Shown here in pieces: positions 57,166 to 64,000 of a stretch of DNA of 64,000 bases; position 1 is the stretch's first letter; the number at the start of each line of letters is the position of its first letter. Where the stretch lies: the NCBI GenBank assembly GCA_023101885.1, contig JALPQD010000089.1, positions 3,705,087-3,769,086 on the forward strand. The letters run 5' to 3'. A program made the position numbers and the translations under genes. This DNA is from Typhlomys cinereus. Lineage: Eukaryota > Chordata > Mammalia > Rodentia > Platacanthomyidae. Below the pieces are notes generated by a model that was not told the origin of the DNA, made no database searches, and saw only the letters and a list, made by a program, of their open reading frames with translations.

Positions 57166-57830
57166 GATTGCTTGTTATCCTTAATACATGCCTGCGAAGT
57201 TTCATGCCTGCATCCTCATTCTGGGCAGTCCAGGAATGTTAATTGTGCTACTTCTATATGGCAAAGCTAGAAAAGTTAAAAAAAAAAGACCAAAAATAGA
57301 AGGTGCTCAAACATATCAAGCATTTACAAATGTCAAATGTTCAGTTCTCTATGTTAAGTGTAACCATTCTAATGTTGTTTCTCAATCTTCAATCATAACG
57401 TGCTGAATATTGGTTATAAATTGGCTTTCAAAATATTTCCTTGGGATCAGACTTCTACGAAGGGAATGTTGAGGTAAAGTTCTGAAGACATTGGTGGTTT
57501 TTAGGCTTGATTTACATTTCTATAGAGGTTCAGGTGAGACTCCTACAAGTCATGCATGTTTGTTTTAACACAATCCTGGATAAGTTAAAATTTTTTTTAG
57601 ATGGCACTAATTTCATAATTAACTTTCATTTCTGTAATGACTATTAGTAATGAAATATTCTCATTTGATGATAGCCATTTTTTAAAACTTTCTTTCATAC
57701 AGATTGTTTTTCTATATCTCGTTCATATTTTTGACTTTAGCTTTCTTAAAATTGATTTATATGTACTATTGTATGATGAAATTGTAAAAGTTTCTTTAAA
57801 GTATTTCAAGTGTCTTTTCTGAATTTGTTG
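57166..57830 (-). mobile_element. Ancient L1 ORF2 fragment (about 57420-57830)
   Basis: Antisense blocks resemble the conserved L1 ORF2 end: catttctgtaatgactattag, tctcatttgatgatagcc and the ttgactttagctttctt region. It gives no frame. The first 250 bases show nothing that I recognise. Confidence 0.4.
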
Positions 57831-58043
57831 TCTCTTACTTTGATTTGTTATATTCTGTGAGGGTAAAAGTCTAAAAGTTTGTGGTTAAAGTTATTTATTG
57901 GTTATTAACATTATAGTTTCTTCTTTGGATTTTATATCTTAATGTTCTTTTCAAGATAATTCAGATATATCTCAGACTAAATGTTTTGAAATCTTAATGC
58001 TATCTTACCTAATATTAGTTATTTAGTCCACTAACAATGAAGC

Positions 58044-58602
58044 GGGCTGGAGAGAAGATTCAGGGGTTAAGACTCTGCCTAACCAAGGGATTAACAGCCA
58101 CAATAGTGTTCCTATACTAAAGGGGAACACAAGAAAGGGCTCTAGGCAATACTACTGAGTCCTTACACCTCATCAGAGAGGAGGCCCCAGAGGGAAGTTT
58201 GACATTCACACTAAAGGATGCTCCAGGGATGGGGGGAGGGGGCACTGGGAGAAAGGAAGGGGGAAAGGAAAGGGAAAAGGGGGGAGGGAGCAAGGGGATC
58301 AGGGGAGGGGTGGAGGGAGGGAGGGAACCGGGGTACCTATTAAGTTTGTATGAGTGGAAAAAATAAAAAAATAAAAAAAAAAGACTCTGCCTAACGAGCA
58401 GAAAGTTCTGAGTTGGAATCCCAGGTCCCAAGTAAAAAATCTCCAGGTGGAAACAGCAGCAGCCTGCACTTCCAGCTCTGGTGGGCAGACCCTGGGAAAT
58501 CCCAAAGTGAAGCCAGAAGGAGGTAGAAGCAGTTCAGCATGATTCCCCAAGTCACCCTTGGTCCTCCACAGGCACATACAGTGCCCTCTGATACATACAC
58601 AT

Positions 58603-58648
<46 letters not shown>

Positions 58649-58660
58649 CCTCCCCCACTC
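58044..58660 (+). mobile_element. B2-like SINE with (CA)n tail, split by an L1 insertion
   Basis: The head gggctggagagaagattcagg lies at 58044-58083. The body resumes at 58396 with gagcagaaagttctgagttgg, aatcccaggtcccaag, ctggtgggcagaccctgg and gcatgattccccaagtc, and ends in (CA)n at 58604-58650. The interruption is the L1 at 58084-58380. Confidence 0.93.
58084..58380 (+). mobile_element. L1 3'-end insertion in the SINE, 15-bp target-site duplication
   Basis: Sense L1 3'UTR, G-rich tract (58229-58330), terminal motif gtacctattaagtttgtatg and A-rich tail. The site aagactctgcctaac is perfect at 58069-58083 and 58381-58395. Confidence 0.95.
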
Positions 58661-59869
58661 AAAGTAAATAAATAAATAAAATAAAAAAGAATAAAGGTTA
58701 ATGAATGGTAGTGGACACATGTGTAACTCTATCGATAAAGCCATAAATTGGGCACTTCTGGATGAATAATCTTTGATATATTCAATGAATCATACCTCCC
58801 TTAGAATGTTAACAATAGGTTCATTTGTTTAATTCTTTCTTCATGTTGAGAACTCATCGTTAATCTAGACTAAAATGTTTTGGGCTGATCCCTGCTTATT
58901 TATTTTATCAGATAGACTCTAGCATTGATTTGTCAAGTTAGTTATTTTGCCAATGCACTGTAGCAGGAATGTGGATAGCTTTTTATTTATTTCTATCTTT
59001 TTTTTTTTTTTTTTTTACCAGATAGCTTGTATGGACCTCTTTTCCCTCCCACTTTCTTTGGGCCATTGTCTATTCACAGCTAGCACTTTGTAGATTCCAC
59101 AGTGGGTGAGTCTACCCTAGCTGGTATCATATTGCACAGAGAAGGGAAGTACAAACTGCTGTGTGGCATATGCAAGTCTACTTGAGGACAGCCATGGAAA
59201 TGGGCAAAGAAAATTTCCGGTTCTTAAATATCTGTCCTCCTTCTTTATACACTAAAAGAAATGATTCAAATCTAAGTCAACAACTTCTCTACTAGCCTAC
59301 TAGAATCCACCCTGCTTTCCTTATCTGAAGAATGTTCTATTGATAAGTAAAAGAAAATCATTGTTATTAACAAAGTGAATTTTTTTGGACACAGTATCAA
59401 GAAAACATAATCATCTGTTTTTAGAACTCTTTGACAGTTTCACACATGAACACAGTAAACTTAAGCTATTTCGCCTTATGTTAACTGATCCTATCAGTGC
59501 TTCTTTTGCCAGTGAAAGCTTTTCCAAGCAGTCTTCCTCATACTTTCATGTCTTTTTTGTGTGTTTGGCCTACTATGTTTCATGAAGCTTGCCTGCAGTA
59601 GCATGTGCCCAGGCTCTTGCTGGAACATGGATGATATATCGGTGGTTGTATTACTTGAGAAGTAGCTCCCCTTACAGCTTTAACTCTCAGTAGCTTCTCA
59701 GGGAAGGGTGGGACTTCCTGCTTTCTCTTCCCATGATGAAATATTGACAAATCAAATTCTGTGCAGGTTTGGTGGAAGTAAACACAGATGAGATGAATTC
59801 ATGAGTGTGGCAGCTGTCAATATCAGAAGACACTTACTTATTCATACACACTTTCTTTTTCTTTTAACA
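58661..59869. other. No recognisable feature
   Basis: Mixed AT-rich sequence; a T-run at about 59000-59018. No gene signal. Confidence 0.4.
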
Positions 59870-60126
59870 TGTGTTGTGTGTGTGTGTACAAGAGAGTACT
59901 TAAGTGTGTGTGCTTGTGGAGGACCAAAGGTGACTTCAGGAATCATTCTGATTGTTCAACCTCCTTATTGCTTTGCTCTGGGATTTCCCAGGCTCTGTCC
60001 CGGGGCCTGAATTATAGGCCAATGTTGATTTCTACCCTGAATTTTAAAGGGGGATCTTAAAATCTCTACTCAGGTCCTTTTGCTAGGGATGCACAGGTCT
60101 TAGCCCCTGAGCCATCTCCCCAGCCC
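59870..60126 (-). mobile_element. B2-like SINE
   Basis: Antisense: short (GT) tail, gtgcttgtggaggaccaaagg, gggatttcccaggctctgtcc and cccctgagccatctccccagcc. A short deletion is present in the middle. Confidence 0.85.
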
Positions 60127-60284
60127 CTCATATCCAATTTTTAAATATTATTTTGCTAGAGAAAATTATGTACTTGTATATCTGTGTTTGTGTTTCTTAA
60201 ATTACTTTTGAATTAGAATTGAAAATTTAGATGACAAGTATTTATTTCAATGAATTTACCATTAAATTAGTTTTCTTTTTGAGA

Positions 60285-60385
60285 TAAGAGACAAAGTTTC
60301 ACTCTAACCTGGGCCAATGTTAGACTCACAGCAATCCTTCTGCCTTAGCTTCTCAAGTGATGGGATTACAAGCCTGTAGTTTTGC
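60285..60385 (-). mobile_element. B1 SINE, old
   Basis: Antisense: gagacaaagtttcactct, aacctgggccaatg, ccttctgccttagcttc and tcaagtgatgggattaca. Head truncated. Confidence 0.75.
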
Positions 60386-61584
60386 TGAAACTTTTCAGCT
60401 AAGGGTCAATCAGGTTACATGATATTCTGCATAAGTCAAATAATTTTTTTCATGGTGTTCTATGACTGGTGGATCCTGACTTCTGTCATTCAGTCAATCT
60501 CTGGCTAGATTAGCTGATCAGCCACTAAAACAGTGTAATTCAGATATATCAGTGGGTGTACCACTGGAGAAGTAGCTCCACCTAGAGAATGCTGTCTTGT
60601 TTCCTAGGCGACATCTTTATCAATTTTCAGCAGTTCAGAATCAGACTAGGGTTTGATCTTCTTGTTTCTCTTATGAAATGATGGGTGGTTGGATAATCAA
60701 GCAGGGAAGTGGTTATGTAAACAATATATATATCTCAGCTGAAACTACACCTGACACTTATAATACATATAAACAATGTGAGTCTGCAATTACAAAGTCG
60801 GTCTCCAAACACAAAATCCAAAAGAAGAAAATTATATCCCAGCATTTTTTTATTCTATCTTGAAGAGGTAGGTGGTCATCATCTTCCACTTAAGAAATGA
60901 CATTTTCTACCTAGTCTATGTGTTCATCAATTCAGCATGAACTATTGGAAGTGGGACAGTACAATTATGGCTAGCTAATGGAAAATAAAAGATATTTAAT
61001 TGTTTGTTTATACTTGAGCTAAAAAGTTTTGACCCGCCTGGTAAGGGTTGTTTGAGCACTGGAAGATTTATGACTTGATTTATGACCACATTTTCTACTT
61101 GTATAATCTTCATTATAGAAGTCATTGCTTAGATGTTGCATATAAAAATTGAATCTGTAATTACTTTGAATGATTCTTCAGAGTAGCCCACAATGCCTGT
61201 ACTTGGAAATCCTTGAGAATTCTTTTTAATGAGATATGAAACTTGGGAGATGTAGTCATCGCATGTACCTGAAAGTTTTTAGATCATAGATTATATCTGA
61301 AAATTTTTCTTATGATAAGCACAAGAGGATTTGATGCCCAAAGACTGTATTGGAGCATAAATTTGTCCAGGGGAGTATTTTTCACAAAATATGAATATTG
61401 TCTTTCCTTTCCTTGAGAAAGTAGGTTTCCTGGCAGAGTGGAACAATTTCATAAGGATGCGGAAGAATCTTTGTGTAAAAAGTGACACACAGAAGCAAAT
61501 ATAGCCTCTGTGCTCCTTCTTTTCCTAGCCATGCTTCTGAAATCTATTGACAATATTATTTAACTTTTAAAATGTAATTAATTT
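60386..61584. other. No recognisable feature
   Basis: The segment 60545-60600 (a gtaccactggagaagtagctcc block) weakly resembles 59640-59690; otherwise nothing. Confidence 0.35.
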
Positions 61585-61715
61585 ATTTACTTATTTGAGA
61601 GAGAGAGAAAGAGAGAGAGAAAGAGAAAGAGAGAGAAAGAGGCTTTCAGGGATTGAACTCAGGTCACCAGGTTTACAAGTAGCAGCTTTACCTGCTAAAC
61701 TCTCACCAGCCCTTA
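61585..61715 (-). mobile_element. B3-type SINE with GA-rich tail
   Basis: GA-rich tract 61597-61642, then gggattgaactcaggtcacc, aggtttacaagtagc and ttacctgctaaactctcaccagcc. Confidence 0.75.
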
Positions 61716-61719
61716 TTTA

Positions 61720-61850
61720 ACTTTTTATTAGTGCATATTAATTATATGAAATAAAGGATTTTACCGTGAAATCTTTGCACTTATAGATCATGCACTTTTA
61801 TCATATTGACCCCCCCATTGCTCCCTCTTTCTCCAATCCTCTCTCTTGCT
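61720..61850 (-). mobile_element. Old L1 3'UTR, antisense, cut by the LTR
   Basis: The stretch tttttattagtgcatattaatta, then cttttatcatattgaccccccc and attgctccctctttctcc is the antisense start of an older rodent L1 3'UTR. The LTR to the right ends it. Confidence 0.55.
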
Positions 61851-61877
61851 GCATACATTCTCATTCGAGTTAGCACC

Positions 61878-62300
61878 TGTGGCACAACTAACTCAGGGAG
61901 GCCCTAGCCCGGCTCTCGAATTCAGGACAAGCCTGGACATACAGACATACCTCAGACATGTTCCAATAGAGGACCATGCAGGTGCGGGACAAACAACTAA
62001 TTGGAAGTGGCTGTCTAAACTGCCCCTGCAATGGACACCTAGTAAACAGTCAAATGATTGGTGGCTGTCCCCTGAGTGGAAGGATGGCAACACTGATTGG
62101 ACCCCGACCCTATATAAGCCCAAACACTTCCCGAATAAAGCTGAGTCTGCAGCCAACTCATCCTCTGCCTGCTGCTTCTCACCTGACTCCTGGAGTCTGG
62201 GTAGTGACCCCGTTGCCAGTTCACCCATTTGCCTGGAGCCCATGAGGGCCCTGCCATTTCCCCTCTTCCCCCTGGCTGGCCCGGCGGGAATTCGGCAACA
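61878..62300 (+). repeat. 5' LTR of an endogenous retrovirus (423 bp, class II-like)
   Basis: Bounded by TGTGGCACAA at the start and GGCAACA at the end. A TATA box (tatataag) is at 62111-62118 and aataaa at 62134-62139, only about 16 bp later. That places the poly(A) signal at or just before the expected cap site, so the R region should be short and the signal sits in U3, as in some betaretroviruses. A primer-binding-site-like segment follows 2 bp after the LTR. Open frames of up to 164 codons across the LTR are non-coding. Only one LTR is in view; the proviral body continues to the right. Confidence 0.8.
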
Positions 62301-62302
62301 AC

Positions 62303-62320
62303 TGGCGCTCCAACATGGTG
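62303..62320 (+). other. Primer-binding site, tRNA-Lys(1,2)-like
   Basis: The segment tggcgctccaacatggtg resembles the complement of the tRNA-Lys(1,2) 3' end (TGGCGCCCAACGTGGGG) with one inserted base and a few substitutions. Lys primers are used by class II (ERVK/betaretroviral) elements. Confidence 0.65.
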
Positions 62321-64000
62321 TGGTGCTGCCTTCGGTGTAGATGAGACGCACACTCCGGTAAAGCTCGGTGAGCGGCCCCTTTGGTTTTGTGTTCCGTGTG
62401 TTTATGGCTCCTGAAGGTGAGCAGGTGGCCCCTTCTTCTTCCCCTTTCCCTGTTTGTCCTTAGGAACACAATCGCTCGCTTGATTTGCTGATGATCATGG
62501 AGCCCCACTTTAGGTTAGGAAAACAATGGTTTGCTTGACTTGCCGATAATCAAGGAGCCCCAATCGCTTGTTTGATTTCCCCACAATCAAAGAGCCCCTC
62601 TAAATCAAGGCTTTTCCCGACGAGTTCACATGAGAAATTGGTCCCCTCAGAACTTGGAGCCCAGGTTCGATTATGTTGGAGACATCATATGCGCATACGG
62701 CCCAGGGTAGTGGCAAACTCTGGAGGCCCCATCAAGCATAAGACATTTGGGTCCGAGACATTCCTTGTCTCATCTGCACCTCTTTTGGTCTCATTTCTGT
62801 TCTTTAGAAAAATGGGCAACCTCCCCTCACACTATAAGGAGCCCTAGATCTGTGTCTTAAAATCTCTCCTAGAGACTAGAAGCCTGGTGGTTAAGTTTGC
62901 TGGTCTAGAGGAATTCTGGAATTAGGCTGTGGTTTTAGCACCTTGGATTCCCCCCAGAGAATATATGGGAACCAGACTATGGATAAGAATGTTTTATTTG
63001 CTAGATGTTTTTCATAATTAAGCTAAACTGCTGGACTTAACTAATATGAAGTCTTGTTTTAAATAAGGTTTTCCTAAATGTTAATCCACCTTTGATAAAG
63101 CTTTCAAGGGTAATTTTAAGACAGTTGCTGGTAAATTATAGTTGCTGGTAAAATATTGTTCATGTGCTTGTATGTTTATATGTTCTGTGTTTACATGTTG
63201 TGTGTGGCCACTTCAATTTTTTATTTCTGCTGTGCACTAATATAAAAATTTTGGCATGCCATTTTTAAATACATGTATGCATACTTAAAAATGAGAATGA
63301 ATAATTTTAATAACATCTAAGGCCTTAACTAGTTATGTTTTATAACAATCACAATTGTTTTTCTGATAGATTGTAAGTTTTCTTTCATGAAAAATTTTCT
63401 CACTTGGTTTTGATCTTTAATGGGACTACAAATGAAAATGCCATTGTATTCTCAAAGGTTTTTCCATGTGTTCCCAAAATAACAAAGCCACTATGATATT
63501 GCTTGATCAAATTTGCTCTTTCCTCTGACTTCTTTTATAGAATTTTATCACATTAAATCTAGCAACCAGGAAAGTATAATTGTCTTCTAAAAAGTCCATT
63601 GGAATTTCTTCCTTCTCCTGGTATGTATGAGCTCCTTTTCTTGGGGACAAATCTGCTTTCTAATTCCATGCTCCCACTTATACTCCTACTAAGGTGGAAT
63701 AGGAATTCTAGCCCCCCTTAGTCAGACCCCATTCCCTTGAAACAAAGAAGGATCAATGCTGGACCCAGCATAGTCTGTTTTCAGGAAATTCTAAGAGCAT
63801 TTGGGTCAACTCAGGTTCCTGCTTGCTTTTTCCTTGCTAGATTTTGGCCTAAGTTACTTAAGGAGTTTCTCTGAGGATCCATCTGCCTAAGGGGACTAGC
63901 AGGCACACCCAAGCTGACAAACCTGAAATTCCCTTCTCAGCAGGGAAAGAAAGAAAATGCTTTAAATGCGTCCTGAGCACTGCTCTTCCTGGCTCCTAAG
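62321..64000 (+). mobile_element. Endogenous retrovirus leader/internal region, apparently non-coding
   Basis: After the primer-binding site comes a leader with three related units (62470-62598) and a short ATG frame at 62812-62847 that starts Met-Gly-Asn and stops after 11 codons; Met-Gly is typical of a myristoylated Gag start but nothing Gag-like follows. From about 62850 to 64000 there is no long open frame on either strand and no recognisable gag, pro or pol. This suggests a non-autonomous or decayed element. The element continues past the window. Confidence 0.6.
62468..62598 (+). repeat. Three tandem-like units in the retroviral leader
   Basis: Units at 62470-62507, 62526-62561 and 62562-62598 share the pattern atcgcttg, then ttgatttgc, gataatca and ggagcccc. 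The second and third are adjacent; the first is separated by about 18 bp. They may be packaging-signal or splicing-related duplications; no function can be shown from sequence. Confidence 0.75.

Noticed and set aside
58299..58744. 117-119 codon frames with Cys-Val repeats
   Set aside because: Translation of a (CA)n tail plus SINE and L1 sequence in antisense; not a protein.
61846..62340. 164-codon frame (plus) and 152-codon frame (minus) as possible genes
   Set aside because: Both lie across the LTR and PBS; LTR signals explain the region and no domain is recognisable.
1..64000. A previously undescribed host system (gene cluster, defence locus, regulated operon)
   Set aside because: No host coding exon could be supported; all convincing coding similarity belongs to L1 or the TMEM33 retrocopy.

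Overview
This window is mammalian nuclear DNA from a rodent, and almost everything recognisable in it is transposable-element sequence. The repeat set is diagnostic at the order level: ID elements, B1 and B4-type SINEs, a B2-like tRNA-derived SINE ending in (CA)n, LINE-1 with purine-rich 3' ends, ERVL and MaLR LTRs, and old MIR and L2 copies. The abundant SINE is B2-like in its tRNA half but its 3' half does not read like the mouse or rat consensus. I therefore infer a myomorph rodent outside Mus/Rattus, possibly a dipodoid (jerboa-like) or an early muroid. I see no host protein-coding exon, tRNA gene or other functional host gene; long reading frames come from LINE-1, a retrocopied gene, or chance in low-complexity tracts.

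Layout. 1-3.5 kb: the 5' part of an antisense LINE-1 (ORF2 N-terminus, ORF1, tandem-repeat promoter) that runs off the left edge and carries a 137-bp nested L1 stub. 3.7-16.7 kb: old sequence with MIR, ID, L2, LTRs, L1 tails, several B2-like SINEs and a long imperfect inverted repeat at 3985-4795. 16.9-28.3 kb: an old sense L1 opened by four successive insertions: a SINE, an antisense L1 tail, a 3-kb retropseudogene of TMEM33, and an antisense L1 that itself carries two further sense L1 insertions, one inside the other. 28.3-32 kb: sparse old sequence.

32.1-38.4 kb: a full-length sense LINE-1 between perfect 19-bp target-site duplications, with a CpG-rich promoter of about 1.7 tandem monomers, ORF1, ORF2, 3'UTR and A-rich tail. 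Its two ORFs are broken at only five points, and each is the loss of one A from a run of A. This is the most notable feature.

38.4-61.8 kb: old sequence with L1 tails, MaLR LTRs, two ERVL-type LTRs in opposite orientation, SINEs, MIR, L2 and microsatellites. At 46.3 kb a 33-nt copy of the 5' end of U2 snRNA sits between 16-bp target-site duplications. At 58 kb an L1 tail splits a SINE. 61.9-64 kb: the 5' LTR, a tRNA-Lys-like primer-binding site and the leader of an endogenous retrovirus that continues off the right edge.

There is no operon-like cooperation here. The logic is retrotransposition: L1 ORF1p/ORF2p supply the target-primed reverse transcription that explains the L1 stubs, SINEs, the TMEM33 retrocopy and the U2 fragment, many of which still show duplicated target sites that I could align by eye. 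Family names such as MIR, L2, MaLR and ERVL rest on recognition of consensus motifs, not on a database search.
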